64,000 nucleotides of DNA from Hygrocybe punicea (GCA_963556145.1 OY744463.1:992001-1056000); one strand, 5' to 3'. Positions 11,465-25,990 are shown, numbered from the stretch's first letter. A program made the numbers and translations. Notes: generated by a model from the sequence alone, not told the origin.

Positions 11465-13829
11465 AAGGATACGACACCAGATATAGAGTACGTCACCGCC
11501 CCCTGGCCTGCCTTTGACATATCGAAACTAAAATGTGTGTACGTTATTGATTGTAGTAGAAGATGAACCAAAACCCCGTGCTGGAAAATGATAATTTGTT
11601 TTTTATTTTTTTATTTTTTGCTTTAGAACGTGAACGTGAACGGGGGAAAAACAAAAACAAAGCTCTTTGGTCTGGTTCCAGTTTACTGGTTTTGGGGCTT
11701 CGTTAGGCTGTTCCTAACCAACCAACAAACGATCCTAACTCAAATCCTCCATCGTTCACACAAGAAGTCCGCAACCGACAGATAGGCCATGTCGGGGTAA
11801 CTCTCCTAAATGAGCTTCACGTTATCGTAGATCGCTATTATCGCCCCAATCTTGCGGGAGGGGGTTGGGGTTGGGGGTTCCGTTCTTCTTTCGAGTATCC
11901 ATCCCGTCTCACCCCTCCTCCTCCACGCGCGAATTTGTTCCCGAGTCCATGTACTTGCCTCATGTATGCCACCCCCCCCTCATTTGGTTATACCGAAGAT
12001 GGGGGATGATGGATGTGATCAGAAACGTTCCTCGTCAGCTGAGCCTCCTCAGGCGAAAGGCGAAAGAAGAAGAAGATGAAGTACAAAAAAACCAAACGGT
12101 CGTCGAAGAATCAAAAAAACGATCGCGATCGGGTTGCCGCCAAATAACCAGGGCCCTTTATAAGTATGTTTTTTTAAATCCGTCCGTCGTTGACGACGAC
12201 GACGACGAACGCACGAAGAACGGCGTTGGAACAATCCCCCCGCTGAATATAGTGAGCACCTGACTCTGGTGCACCGGTGTTGTGTGTGTATGTCCTCCCA
12301 GGCACCGGCACCGCGCGAGCTCTTCTCCATCAATTGGGGGGGTTTGCTGTGTATAGTATAGCATAGCATAGCATAGCATAGCATAGCAGCTGGCGTTTCT
12401 CAAGATCTTCAAGTTCTCCGTCCATTTGATTAGACCGCGGTCCTGCGAAAAAGAAACATATGCATGTGGAGTGGAGTGGGAATTCCGGAATTCTCGATCG
12501 ATGCGTACGGCACTTTACAGGTAGAGTTCGATTTGCCACGCCCCCCCAGGAACAAGAAACTTTCCCTTTTGCCTTTCCTTCATTTGCTTTGCGAAAAGAT
12601 ACGATAGACATGGGAAAACTTTGAATTTGAAACTTATCTTCATGATTGGGATTCCATGTATGTTCTACGTAGAAACGGGGGGGAAACCCTTCATACAAAT
12701 TGATGCATCACAAGCTCAAGCTTCGATACACAGACTTGGATGTATACGGCAGTCAGTAGTATACCGATCAATCGATCGGACATTCTAAGCACAAAGAACC
12801 AAGATATACGGAAAAAAAAAAAAAAAAGATACACAAGTGGAAGTTGCAAGCAAAGTTCGGATCGTGTTTGCCAATGATGAATTGTAGTGGAGTGAGGGTG
12901 AGAGAGACGACAAAAAAAAAAAAAAAGAATAACTGTTATACAAATGTGATGGGTGAGGTGAATAGGAAAAAGCCATTCAAAAATCATAATTTATACAACA
13001 CTTTTCATGGTGATATTTCGGGAGATGGTGGGTGCACGGATAGGAATAACAAAGAAAGAAATAGGGTGGAGGGGTGGGGGAAAGCAAAAAAAACGACCAA
13101 AGGAGGAAGGGCGCAGGGCCTAGGGGTGGGGGCCGGGATGACCACGAACGACTCGGAGCACGAGCACGCTGAAATCGGCAGTGTAGTCTGTCCTCGTTGT
13201 AGGGGTGGGGGGGCGGCGGCGGGTTGTGGGTCCTAAAAGACCGAGTAGAAGACACAACGCGCGCGCAAGACGACTGCCTGACTGGTTGAACAGATGGATT
13301 TGAAGTGGGGATTGTGTATGGTGCACAAGTAGATAGGAGGGGGCCGGGGGGCGGGATAAAATGCCCAAGGAGAGGGGGGGTGATGATACCGTTGTAAAAG
13401 GTGGAACGTACAGGTTAGATATCATTTCACAAAAAACGGGACGGCAGGGTTTTTTTCCGGACGGTCAGAAGGCATGGGAGCGCCAAGTCGTGTTGGAGTA
13501 TTTCCGAGCGCCAAGTCGTTTACGAGGTGGATGGATAAATGAAAAAACAAGGATGAGAGGAACTGACGCGCTGACGACCAAAGAGAATAAACAAGATGTC
13601 GTGACAAATACCCACCACCAACCACCCACCACCATCCTCCCTTCGAATCCCTTCCTTCCCAAGATAGACACATAGTTACCGCATAAAATCAACACAAAAA
13701 TACCGGGAATCTGGAACCGGAAAGAATCGCAGCCGAACAACGTCCCGGACGACGGCCACAAAATAGACACAAACATCCCGCCGGGCCGCTGGCACCAAAC
13801 ATTACGCACACTTTCACGCGCACACACTT
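11465..13829. other. Long non-coding stretch, low complexity
   Basis: About 2.4 kb without a convincing gene. It holds several homopolymer runs (A-runs near 12815 and 12910, C- and G-runs near 11970, 12540 and 13205), GA-rich tracts and a short pentanucleotide repeat. It lies between the 3' ends of COX6 and the CBM21 gene, so much of it is probably 3' UTR and spacer. Confidence 0.5.
12350..12388. repeat. Pentanucleotide microsatellite (GCATA)n
   Basis: About seven tandem copies of GCATA, beginning with two GTATA variants, in non-coding sequence. Likely length-polymorphic. Confidence 0.9.
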
Positions 13830-16197
13830 TCACCCCACCACCAACCCTCCACTCCCTCCAAGCGCAGGCGGCGGTCCCTGCGCAAAGCACCACTGCTTCA
13901 CAAACGCCTTGTACACCGAATCTCTCTCCAGGTCCTCCCCAAAGACACCCGAAGGCAGCGGCGGAGGCGGAGGCGACATTCGTCGGCCCCCAGTACTAGT
14001 GCCATTGCCATTCCTGCCCCTAGACGCCAACGCCACAGACGTAGGGGATCTCGGAGGTGAGCTGCGCATACCCGCAGGTTTTCTCGCCCTCGTCATCGCC
14101 TTCGCACCCGCACCCGCACTCGCCGTCATCTCGTCACTAGACTGCTTCGAGGAGGACGAACTCTCAGACTCTACTCCCTCTTCCCCCCCCTTCTCACCCT
14201 CACTCACACTCGCACTCGCACTCTCCCGTACACGTTTTTGGCTGTCACCATCATTCCGCTCTACAGGCCTGAAATCCGCCAACACCTCCGCCTCGTCCGG
14301 CCCAGGTTCGACACCAACACCGCCAACGCTCCCCCACGGCCAGTGCAACGCGATCGAACCGATGCCAAGTCCACCAAATGGACGCGCGCTGTTCAACAAC
14401 CGTCCCCCGCTGCCCCCACCATCTTTCGCGTACTCATGCTGCTCCCGCTCATGCTCGTGCTCGCGCTCGCGCTTGTCATACGATGTGGGCGAGACGTACG
14501 ACACAGGGTGCCCACCTATAATCGTAGGCTTCGACATGTGCGTTCTAGACAACGACGGCGGTAAGTCCCCTGAACCGAGTAGCGTGTGCAACGGCGAGGG
14601 TTCCGGCACAGCTACAGAATCTTCCCGTGGAGTCGCAGGGGGCGTCATGATGAGCGTTCCCGCAGGCTGGGTGGAATACGAAGTGCGCGGCGGTGCTGGG
14701 GCGGCGTAGTTCTTAAGACTGAGCTTGCCAGGGCGGTGTGTGGCTGGTGTGGCTGTCGGCGAGGGAACGGTTGAGGGTGGCGGAGTGGAGAGCGAAAGCT
14801 TTCGTGTGTCTTGCCCTGGTTGGAGCTGGTGATGGTGGTGGTGGTGAAGATGACGTGCGTCGTAGGCTGATGCAGAGGTGAAATAGGCTGGAAAAAGAGG
14901 CAAAAAGAATTATCAGGGTCCCACGAGAGAGACAGCGCGGGGAAGGACAAGTACCGGGAGTGCTGAGGGACCTTGCATGCGATACGGCCGTTGTGTTTGT
15001 GTTTATGTTTGCGGTTGCATTTGCAGTTGCAGTTGCGTTTGCGGTTGGGATCGCGCGAAAAGCGACGCGGTAGTTGGCTCCGGTATTGTTGTCCCACCAT
15101 TCGCCTACTGGAGCGGTGAAGCGTGCGACGAGCCAGATGACACGTTCGTGGAGTTTGTACGCATAGTCTTCGAGGCGGATTGTGAAAGCGAAGCGGTCCC
15201 AGGAGTGGGCTTGGCCTACAGCAAGGACGCCCGCGACGTCGCCTTCGGTGTGGGGAAGGAGAGCGGGAGGGAGAGAGGGGAGGGAGAGGACGTGATGAGC
15301 GAGGACTTCTGAAGTTGTTTGCCAGTCGTCGAGGGTGAAGCGGACGGCGACGAGTTTCTCGTAGGCGATGTTGCGTACGAGGAGGGTGCCGGTGAGGAGA
15401 GGGGGTTGCTTTCGGGCTGATGACTCTGGAGAGGGGGTGAGGTGGAGGGACTCGAGGTGGACGTTGGCGTAGGGGGATAGGTTGTGCGCTGGGACTGGTG
15501 ACGTGGCGCCGGGAGTTGTGTGGTCGAGCTGGTAGGTTGATGGAGGAGCGAGTGAGGAAGATGTGGGGATGCGGGGGAAGGGAAAGGCGTCCATGACGGG
15601 TTTACCACTGAATTCGCTCTCTGTCTCTGTTTCGGTGTCGTCCGCGGCGACGGCGGGGTGGGAGAGGGAAGCTGGTTTAGCGGAGCGGTTGAAAACACGA
15701 ACGGTTGCGAGGCCATCATTTTCAGCGAAATGGACATTTTTTGGAGTGGACGCTGCGAGTACTGCTGGGGTGGAGGGGGCAGAGCGGGCACGGTGGTGAA
15801 TTGCGCGAGGGGAGTGGGATATGTTGGGGGATGAAGAGGATGATTTGAGGGATGATTTGAGGGGTTTACCGTTGGCGAGGAGGACTGGCTGGGAAATAGA
15901 ACGGGAGACGGGAGGGGCGTCTAGGCAGGGGGACAAGGGGGACGAACGTGGGAAGGGGACTGCAGAGACGTCATTGTGTGGGAGGGTATCAGTGGTGTTG
16001 AGGGAAAGACGGGAGCGATCTAGAGGAGTGGCGATGTCATCATCACGTTCGTCGTCGCGATCGTGGTCGTCGTGGTCATCGTCGCGGTCGTCGTCCTGGC
16101 TAAAGTGGAAAACGGGGGAGCGGGAATGTCGTCTGCGGCGGGGAGGGGCGAGTATTTGTGGGTGAGAGCGGTAATGAGCAGGGAGGGAGTAGGGCAT
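13830..16197 (-). CDS. Glycogen-targeting PP1 regulatory subunit with CBM21 (GAC1-like)
   Basis: Scaffold expected to bring protein phosphatase 1 to glycogen and so favour glycogen synthesis. Start MPYSLPAHYRSH at 16197 is the first ATG of the open frame. Near residue 185 is KNVHFAE, a good RVxF PP1-docking motif. The CBM21 fold follows (about 15450-15040): TLLVRNIAYEKLVAVRFTL, DDWQTTSEV, FAFTI and ANYRVAFRA, with the starch/glycogen-binding WWDNN segment. A 67-nt intron (14888-14954) joins LSTPAYFTSAS to a long Ser/Pro/His-rich, disordered C-terminal part ending in a conserved-looking YKAFVKQWCFAQGP. Total is about 766 residues, TAG at 13830. The domain assignment is firm; the biological role is taken from yeast Gac1 and animal PPP1R3. 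Confidence 0.9.
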
Positions 16198-18925
16198 ATG
16201 GGAGAACAGAGGGAAACATTTGAGGGGATTAATAAATAAGTACGAAAAAAAAACATAAGTTATAAAAAAAGAGATCAGAGTTCCCACGGTCTTATCTTTG
16301 TTTCGCTCCAATCAATGACGTCACCCATGATGATCAGGAACCAAATATAGATATTGTATTCACGGTCCGAATCCGTGGCGGGCAATCTTATGTTTATTTT
16401 TATTTTTTCGAAGTTATAATAATTGCAGGGTTTCTATCCCGTCTTATTGGCGCACCTTATCTGTACGTGTTGGGTTGGATTAGCCCTGCACGGATATCCA
16501 TCACCAAGCACACACACGTTTGCACACAGCAACGGCTTCGTTACGCATATGCTTATCTTGTATCAGATTTACCTTTGTGGGTCCAATCCGGTGCAAAACA
16601 ACGCCCAATTCGTCCGTTTAGGCAACTATCTCGCTATTCTCGGGATGATCTGCCCTCGGCGATAATCGATAAACGTGTCATCTAAACAACGGCGCTATCT
16701 GACGTCTAGACTCAGCACACCATGCGCTCGGTTGTCTTATGCCCTCTTTTTTTTTTTTTACGCTGATGCGCCAGATGCCGGGCGCTAGCGAGTGCAACAC
16801 CACGCACGCCATCCACGATCATGATCACAGACAATGCTACCCCCGCCCCTGTCTCGCATTCTGATCCCGATCAGCGAACGAGTATGCGAAGGTGTATCAT
16901 GTTGATGTGTATCTATCTTATCAACGTGTATTTATCAAAAGGTGTGTGAGTCTAGATGTCGCGATGGGGGCGGTGGCGTCTATATGGAATGGAGTGGAGC
17001 AAATCGACGTTTGAAACCCACGGAATCAGTACAACAGGGTGTCGTCCAGCATCTAGACCCGCCTCTCCTAGTCACCGGTCACCCGTCCCACCACGTGTTA
17101 TCAATAACTGAGATCACATCAGCCTACACTCCACGAATTGGATTTTCATAAATTTCATTGGTTAACTCCTTTGTGCGCAACGGAATGGTGTTAGGTTGTC
17201 GCATTTCTTTCGCTGCCGGCGGCAGTGTCGGTGATGAACGGACACAGTGTCCGGATGGGGTTCGCATGCGGGCCGGGGAGGTGTGCGTGCGTGATTTCTT
17301 CCTCTATTTTACATTTTATCTTGAACGTACCGACTTGTTTATTGTCCCACGTTGATGCATAGTCGACAACACCCCAAGCCCGCAAGGCACGGAACATTCG
17401 TCAATCCGTACTCCTCTTGTCCCTTCCCAGTCTCGGTATCTTGACCCTGACCCTCACACGGGACCTTTTCTCCGCACACTCCTTCCAGCTCGACCCTGAG
17501 TCTTCAGCTTCACCGCTCGACACAACAACCTGCAAACCCTGCCGATCCAAAAGACTTTGACTTCATACACAAGGGCATACATGCACACCTAGCCGAAGTC
17601 GGGTTACTACAGAGGCCCTTTCGTGTGTTTCTGCGTCCCTACTGTGAGAAAATCCTTTGTGGTACACGCATCCAGGGCTACATCTACGGCTACGGCTTAC
17701 TTCCTCTATACATCCACAAGCCCGAACCCACCCTCGAATGCGTGGCAACAGCCCTTTCGTGGTGCGATGTCACGGTCCGACATCGCGATGACGCAATCTC
17801 ATTAGGCTGCCCAAGTGGCAGTTACCCCAGTGTTCGCACGCTTTGTCGTTATTTCCGACGATTGGGTAAGACAAAAGGTTCTTTTGGCGTGGTATGTCAT
17901 CGCACTTTTTCAGTAATAATTTCTGAAAGTCTCCCTCACGAGAGGAAGAAAGGAAGAACAAAAGAACAAAAGCAAGAAACGTAGGGATTATAAAACATTC
18001 TTCTCTTTTGGTCAAAGACATTATTATTTGACTTTAAGCTTCGCACGTTCAAAGTTAGGGGCGCATATACTCTGCACGGATATTGTCCCGGGCCATATCA
18101 CAATGCTTGCGTGTGAGCTTATTTGGAATCCGCTTTCCCGTTTCATGTATTCACTTTAAGCTTTGTTCACCCGATGAAATAGATGATTTTGGTGTGTCTT
18201 TTATCTTTATTTATTTTTGACTTGGGTTTCGAGTCACCTCTTTTTTTTTTGTTGCCCCCCCCCCTCCTCCCTCCGAAGCTATTTGTAATTCACAAAGTGG
18301 CGGGAACAGCCTGGACATCACTAGAATCTTTCCCTCCTCTACCGCCCCCCCCGCCCATGGCTTTGTCACTCTGCCAGAGGTATTTATTGGCCAACCCGAC
18401 TTTGACATCTAGAGGTAAATTGGCCATCGTAGCCACATCACACTGCCGAGCCTACCCAGCCCACCGAGCCATCGATGTTTGTGCGACGACGACGCGACTG
18501 GATGCGCGCCGGTATCCGCATTTACTGATGGATTATTTTACATTGGAGGTCCCCCCCAATGTGCGGACAGCATCCGCATCGTATAAAACGGTGAATGGCT
18601 CGTTCCGAATCTCTGTTGTTGTTTTTTTTCAACGGTCTGGTCTAGCAAACTCACGACATCTACGTCGTATGAGTCCCTGCCATGGAGACGTGTCTAGTCT
18701 TTTTAGGTATTTGCTGGGTCCACCCGCAGTATGATCAAAACTACCTCGCATCAATTGTAATATAATGGTTAACTGCAGTATCTCGAGCACAAGCCGAGTA
18801 TCTTCAAATAATTCACGAATGGTGCAAATATGATCATCACATCTCAGGCTACACGTACTGACGTACGGTCCGTTTTTTTACAGTCGGTCAAACACTGTGG
18901 ATACATGCATGTTATATATTACACA
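16198..18925. other. Long intergenic region
   Basis: About 2.7 kb upstream of the CBM21 gene and downstream of the F-box gene. It contains T-runs (16747, 18240) and CACA/TGTG-rich stretches. Open frames (for example 17625-17984 plus, Lys-rich tail) have no recognisable motif. I found no convincing tRNA or protein gene. It probably contains a long 5' leader and promoter for the CBM21 gene. Confidence 0.45.
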
Positions 18926-20575
18926 TCAGAGCCGAGTACCAACTAACTCGTACCCTATCGCGATATTGCCATTGACCCTCGGACCGTTGATGAACGGCAA
19001 CTCAAACGACCCAGTCCTCTCGCCCTTCGGCAAGTTCCCGATTTTCAGAAGAACGATCTGGCCTTCACGGTCCGTCGCTTTGAAAAATCCTCTGTAGAGG
19101 TGATGATGTCGCTCAGAATCCGGCTGGGATTCGACCAAACGGCTCGCGAGCTCCTCCTCGTTGTCCTGGTCAGAAGATTCCATGCATACATCATGTTCCT
19201 CGAGCATGTGCTCGAAGAGACGGTAATCCATGATGTGGGGCGCCCTCAACACGCTTGCGCCGGCGCTCAACGTCTCAGAATTCACCAGCGAGAAATACAC
19301 GAGGTCCCGCATGTCATTAATGTGCACAGCAATATTCTGCATGATCTCTGCGGGTAAACGGAAATGCAACGGGGTGCTCGGCGGTGGGGTATCCAGGAGC
19401 CTCTTTACAGCCAGGAAACGCCCGACGACGCCATCTTGGCCGCGGTTATCCACTTGCCATCTGCTTAGGACGAGTTGGCGCGCTTTGGTAAAGACACGGA
19501 GGGAAGGATCGTGGGTGTGACCGAGACGCGCGAGGGCAGTTATGCCGGGCGTGGAAGGAGAAGAGGCGTAGAAGGAGGGAAGGAACTGGAGGGCCGGCGT
19601 GTGTGTGAATGAACCTGTGTTTTTGTTGATGCAAAGGATGGAGCAGTGGAATATCGAGAATGCGACTCCGTATACGAGGCCTGTGACGTCTGGCTTAGCC
19701 ATAATGTGGGCCGCCAATTGGACCAGTGAGGCTTGGAGGTTGCGGGGATCATCGAGATGCGTTGAGACGATGACGCACAGGTTACAACGCAGCCATGAAA
19801 ATCCGCGTGTTAGTTTAACATGTTGCTCCTCGGCCAACATCCCAGGTTGCATGTACATCACGGGGGAGGTGGCGCAAAACATGAAAGAAGAACCTATCGT
19901 GAGGAGTATGTCAGGGATCTCCTCACGGCTAGTGCACCTCTCCAGAAGGCGCAACGGGTAACCTGCTTTCGGCAGACTGATGAAGCTGCCTATGAGTATT
20001 TCCATGAGTCCAATGCGCACGCGTTCCCCGTTGGACGGAAATTCGGTGACGCCAAGTATGTCGTTGATGGACCTTTGAGCGGAACCGTTCGTAAATTCGA
20101 GGTACGCGGCGATCATGCTGTCGTCGACGCGAGGAGGCGCCGTTTTCCAACTGTACCGGCATTCAAGTGGTGTGCGTGTCGTGAAGGCGCGGTGCCCGTA
20201 AGAGTCAAAGGCAATACATCCCAGAAAAATGTCCCGAGGAGGCATGCAATCGAGACGGAAAAGGGGCATTCCATCGACGAAGAAGACCAGATTGTCGAGA
20301 TCGAGTTCACACCTGAGCGCTCCTAACCTGGGCCTGTCCTTTGTGATCTCCCCGGGAAGTACGCGGTCTGAATCACCATTGAACCGCTTGACGACGCCAC
20401 TTTGCAGACTCTGGTCACAAGTCCGTCGTTGTTCCTGGAGCCATTGGGAGAATGCATCTGGGTTGTCCGGGATTGAAGCTCTGATAAACTTGAAAGTAGC
20501 GTCCACACTGTTGTTGTCAATGTAAGACGTGAAGAAATAACCGTGATGCCTGAATGCTCGTAGTGTGGATGACAT
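18926..20575 (-). CDS. F-box protein, intronless
   Basis: Single exon of 549 residues from ATG at 20575 (MSSTLRAFRHHGYFF); a longer reading would need a TTG start. An F-box-like segment lies unusually far downstream, around residues 400-440 (LHFRLPAEIMQNIAVHIND, then LVYFSLVN), with no F-box at the N-terminus. The N-terminal half (LDLDNLVFFVDGMPLFRLD, FLGCIAFDSYG) is a domain I do not recognise; the last part (LYRGFFKATDREG) may be another. If the F-box is real, the protein would be a substrate adaptor of an SCF ubiquitin ligase. Such genes are strongly expanded in mushrooms. It is divergent from the GON7-like gene with 41 bp between starts. Confidence 0.7.
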   Translation of the reverse strand: MSSTLRAFRHHGYFFTSYIDNNSVDATFKFIRASIPDNPDAFSQWLQEQRRTCDQSLQSGVVKRFNGDSDRVLPGEITKDRPRLGALRCELDLDNLVFFVDGMPLFRLDCMPPRDIFLGCIAFDSYGHRAFTTRTPLECRYSWKTAPPRVDDSMIAAYLEFTNGSAQRSINDILGVTEFPSNGERVRIGLMEILIGSFISLPKAGYPLRLLERCTSREEIPDILLTIGSSFMFCATSPVMYMQPGMLAEEQHVKLTRGFSWLRCNLCVIVSTHLDDPRNLQASLVQLAAHIMAKPDVTGLVYGVAFSIFHCSILCINKNTGSFTHTPALQFLPSFYASSPSTPGITALARLGHTHDPSLRVFTKARQLVLSRWQVDNRGQDGVVGRFLAVKRLLDTPPPSTPLHFRLPAEIMQNIAVHINDMRDLVYFSLVNSETLSAGASVLRAPHIMDYRLFEHMLEEHDVCMESSDQDNEEELASRLVESQPDSERHHHLYRGFFKATDREGQIVLLKIGNLPKGERTGSFELPFINGPRVNGNIAIGYELVGTRL

Positions 20576-20616
20576 TGTCACGTGTTGAAAAGACAAACAG
20601 ACGTCGACAAATACCG

Positions 20617-20919
20617 ATGTCTCGCTCGATCACCATTGGCTATAAACTTAATCCTCCGACTGAGATAGACAGTCTCCACTTGACCCCCTCGAAAACCCAG
20701 GAATTCCACGTAAACGGGACGGTAACTGAAGGACAGAAGAAATATTACGAGAAGCTGAGGGTCGCCGTTCATGAGGCGAAGAACTCGTTGGGTGAAGAAT
20801 TGACGGTCTGGAGAGACATTGTCGGAAACGCAGAGCAATTCAAAGAAACCAACAAGACTCTGCGGTATGAGGCAGACGAAGTAGAGGATGAAGAGGATAC
20901 GGATGAACTGCAAACTTAG
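20617..20919 (+). CDS. Small acidic protein, possibly GON7 of the KEOPS/EKC complex
   Basis: Intronless, 100 residues, ATG at 20617. The middle (GQKKYYEKLRVAVHEAKNSL, GEELTVWRDIVG) forms an amphipathic helix and the tail is acidic (ADEVEDEEDTDELQT). This shape, a short N-terminus then a helical core ending in an acidic tail, resembles fungal Gon7, a subunit of the KEOPS complex needed for t6A modification of tRNA. The match is by pattern only. It could equally be another small acidic chaperone-like protein. Confidence 0.5.
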   Translation: MSRSITIGYKLNPPTEIDSLHLTPSKTQEFHVNGTVTEGQKKYYEKLRVAVHEAKNSLGEELTVWRDIVGNAEQFKETNKTLRYEADEVEDEEDTDELQT

Positions 20920-21020
20920 GATGAGTCTCGTACGTGCCACTCAAATATCAGTGGTGAATGAGTAAATGAGCTGTTCTGCACTAATCGGCCAGGGGACATA
21001 CAAGACTTGCGTTCTCATGT

Positions 21021-22241
21021 TTAATTACTACGCTTCTCCTTGCCCCGAGGCCTTTCGCGAATGACCATCTTGTTACTGTTCTTTGGTCCCTTCGGACCAG
21101 GTTTTCGTGTCCGTTTTCCTTTCGTATTCCACCCCCAGATAGAGACCGGATGCCTATTTGACTTTGACTTTCCTCGGCCACCACCATGAGGATGGTCGTT
21201 CCTAATTCAAAATCATTGAGCAAATAAGTCAGCCCAAAAAAACATCGAACCTTACGCATTCATCGCAACACCCCTGACGCTAGGTCTCCGGCCCAGCCAT
21301 CTACTTCTCCCAGCCTTGCCCAAACTCCGATTTTTCCACAATGGGTTGCTGACCTTGCCGATAGTAGCACAACAGTCTCGCAGCACTTTCCGCACTTCAC
21401 CACTCTGAAGTCGTATTTGTGTGTACCTCCTTCCTACGTCGTCGTGCGCGACGACCTGTCCGAAGGAGCCAGCCGAGCGAACAAGAATTCCAGGTCCTTG
21501 AGGCGACAAGGCTATGTTGTGGATGACAGTACCCGTAGGGATGAGTCGCAGTGGGAGTACGTTTCCTGGTTTAATGGTCATAGCGCGGAGGATACCTACC
21601 GCGAGAGACCCCGCAGACATTTGTGCCTCGTCCTGATTGCCACCTCTGTCACGGTCCGATGTCGAGTCGGCATATCCAGGAACATAACCTTCTGGAATAC
21701 CCTGCCTGAAGCTTTGTACGACGTCTCCCGCTCTCATTCCCTCACAAGCAATGATGTAACTCCATTTTCTTGTGCCTTCCGCATTCTCGTCTCTATTTCG
21801 TAGAAGGGCAATATGGGCTGAACGCCCAGGGTCGTACTCAATGCGTATGACATCGTGAGGACCTGGTTCATTCCGTCTGAAATCCACAAGTCGTAAACGG
21901 CGTCGGTGGCCGCCGCCACGGTGACGAACAGTGATGTGTCCGTGAGCATTACGACCACCCTTTTTGCGCAGGGCAACGGTGAGAAGGCGAACAGGGCGGC
22001 CCTCGTATATATGGGGGTTAAGAGGTCGGCGTAAATGACGAATGCCAGGTGATACGGGTTTATACGTTTTGAAAAGGGATGATGTGCGCGCCAGGGCAAC
22101 ATTTACATCCGAGACCGGTTTCTGCGAACTGGATGCCACTGTAGCATAGCTGTAAGCAGGGCCAAATTGCCTCGAGAATAGGGAGTATTGTACAGTCAGA
22201 CACGGTCGAAGCAGCGCAGCGCCGTGTCGGACTGAGAACAT
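21021..22241 (-). CDS. RML2: Mitochondrial ribosomal protein uL2m
   Basis: Large-subunit protein next to the peptidyl transferase centre of the mitochondrial ribosome. ATG at 22241 opens a presequence ([15 protein letters not shown]). The body shows uL2 hallmarks: [47 protein letters not shown], then the RNA-binding end [20 protein letters not shown], which contains the conserved His of bacterial L2. A 54-nt intron (21202-21255) lies inside MNANDHPHGG. The C-terminus is Lys/Arg-rich, TAA at 21021. A loop rich in Asp/Arg ([13 protein letters not shown]) sits where mitochondrial forms vary. Confidence 0.96.
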
Positions 22242-22378
22242 GAAAAAGACTTAGCAAAAATCTTGAGCGGTTGTTTGTTCAAAACAAACAGAGGCGCTCA
22301 CTGGCAGTTTCAAACTATGGTATGGCGGCAGAATTGTCTTGTAACACTGGATATCGTCTCAATGAGTACCCGTAGGCG

Positions 22379-24110
<1,732 letters not shown>

Positions 24111-24603
24111 AGTGAGTTATTAATATTGATCGTAGCCTTACTTTCAGACTGAATGTTGATATGCCAATACTAGCATCGTGTTTCTTAGCCTGTATTGGAT
24201 GTACTCAATGTCAACAATCATGCTGTTGTTTTGAGATCTTCATTCCCACAGGCAGCCATGTACAAGAATTGGTTCGATGAAGCCGTTGTCTAGCACCGCT
24301 TCTCACTATCAGCCTTCAAGAAATATATTAACTATATTGTAATGGTCAGAATTTCGAACAATCCCTGGTGGAATGCTCGGGTTGTGCCTGTTAATAAGCT
24401 GTCTATTCATGTCCTCATCTGCGGTGGCTAATGCAACGGGAAAGCCGCCGATGGAGTAAAACGCGCCATTGCGTGACGGCGAACGCTAAGAAACCGACCA
24501 GAACTCAACGTGGTTGCAGGGCGCCTCCGCTCAAGTGAATGAAGATTGGGAAAATGCTGGGGCGTCCACCACACTGACGTGAGAGAGAGACACAACTGCC
24601 TTA
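24111..24603. other. Intergenic between two convergent genes
   Basis: About 490 bp of 3' flanking sequence between RVB2 and the minus-strand gene. No supported gene or RNA seen. Confidence 0.5.
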
Positions 24604-25771
24604 TTAACCAAACCTTTGCTTGGCCATCTGTTGGAACATGTCCATCGTAGCCCTGTCCTTCTCGCGCATTGCCACTGTTCGTTCTCGTGCGCCCATCAAC
24701 TTTTCCTCTCTTGTAGAGTGACGCTTTTCTTCGAAACGTTTTCGAGCCGCATCTCGCTTGGCGATTCTGAACAGGATTGATGGACGTATTTAAGTAGCGC
24801 TCTATATATAGGCGAATCACATACCGTTCCTTGAAACTATCCCCCCCTCCCAAGAGGGTTCCTTCGTCAGCTTCGAATCCATCATCTCCCTTATCTCTGA
24901 AAGCTCTATCGCCTTCTCTCCGAACTTTCTTCTTCTCCAGCATGCCTTCCCTGCCGACTTCTTTGGGACCCACCATATCCTCCACCCTCTCCTTGGCCTC
25001 CTCACGTGCTCGCTTCCGGGCGTATTTTCGCTCCTCATCCTGATTTTCGGATGCGGCTTCTCGGGCCAAAATAAGGTCAGAAGCCGATGGAAGGCTCGGT
25101 CCCTGTACCCGGCCTCTACCTCCAGAAATGGCATTCGGGCCCGTTTCACGACCATATGTAGCCTCTCCGACGGCTTCGCGAGCCACCTTGAGGGCTTCAC
25201 TGTCGACGCGGGAACTTTTCGAGGCGAATGACCATTTATACGCTGTTTGCGTGGTGGCAGCTTGCGTTGATGGGTTTATACCCACATACAGCGATTCTGG
25301 GTAAGGTTTCAGATAGAAACTTTACGAGGCATGAAAAGCACGACAAACTGGAGAGTTTCCCCTTATTCCATGCCTAGTCACCATGGGCAATTCAGGATGT
25401 GTTAAATTGTGATTCATTCTAATAAATTGCATACTTTAACGAACTTGCGGAAATAACTGCCGCCACGCGTCCACATCAACGAGGACAACATCAAATGTAG
25501 CGATGACTTACTTTCTAGCTTTATCTCCCGACAATTCGTCGAAATACTGTCGATGAACGAATTTGAGAAATCTTTTCCCACCTCAAGAATATGCACTAGC
25601 AATCCGGACCTTGCCCTTTTCTTCTCTAAGCCAAACGCGGAATTCTGCACTTTTGAGAAAATAATCGGATTCCGTTATCGAGGACGCTTTATTAGGTAAT
25701 TCAGACGGCCGCTCGAGAGTCTTCGAGCGCTCTGGCGACCGAGATTGTAAGCGCGACCGGTGAGAGGTCAT
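24604..25771 (-). CDS. Conserved charged nuclear-type protein, function unknown
   Basis: Five-intron gene rebuilt from frame continuity. It starts MTSHRSRLQSRSPERSK (SR-like) at 25771, then ITESDYFLKSAEFRVWL, KYFDELSGDKARNYF and RKFVKAWNKGKLSKSLYVG are brought together across four introns. The second half is a long Lys/Arg/Glu region (ARKRAREEAKERVEDM) and the last exon is highly basic-helical, ending DMFQQMAKQRFG with TAA at 24604. The N-terminal block with aromatic residues looks like a folded conserved domain, the rest like a coiled coil. The SR dipeptides suggest a role near pre-mRNA, but I cannot name the family. Confidence 0.75.
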
Positions 25772-25990
25772 GTTTCAAGCAGTCAATATTACGTAACGAA
25801 GCTCCTGCACAACACACGCAAACACCCTTTATAGTGCCTTATAAGTTGGTTACTATGATTTTGCTTTGCAAATAATAACTCTCGGCGCTTTCTAAGCTGT
25901 TCTGTATAGCGTTAGGTTTGCCGTGGTTTTCGTGAATTATTGTTTGTTGCATGGACATGCACAGAAGCAGGTGAAATGATGTGAAGCAAT

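Noticed and set aside
13909..14709. Plus-strand open frame of 266 codons
   Set aside because: Antisense shadow of the Ser/Pro-rich CBM21 gene; low-complexity content and no motif.
16198..16311. N-terminal hydrophobic extension of the CBM21 protein
   Set aside because: It starts only with TTG; the first ATG is at 16197.
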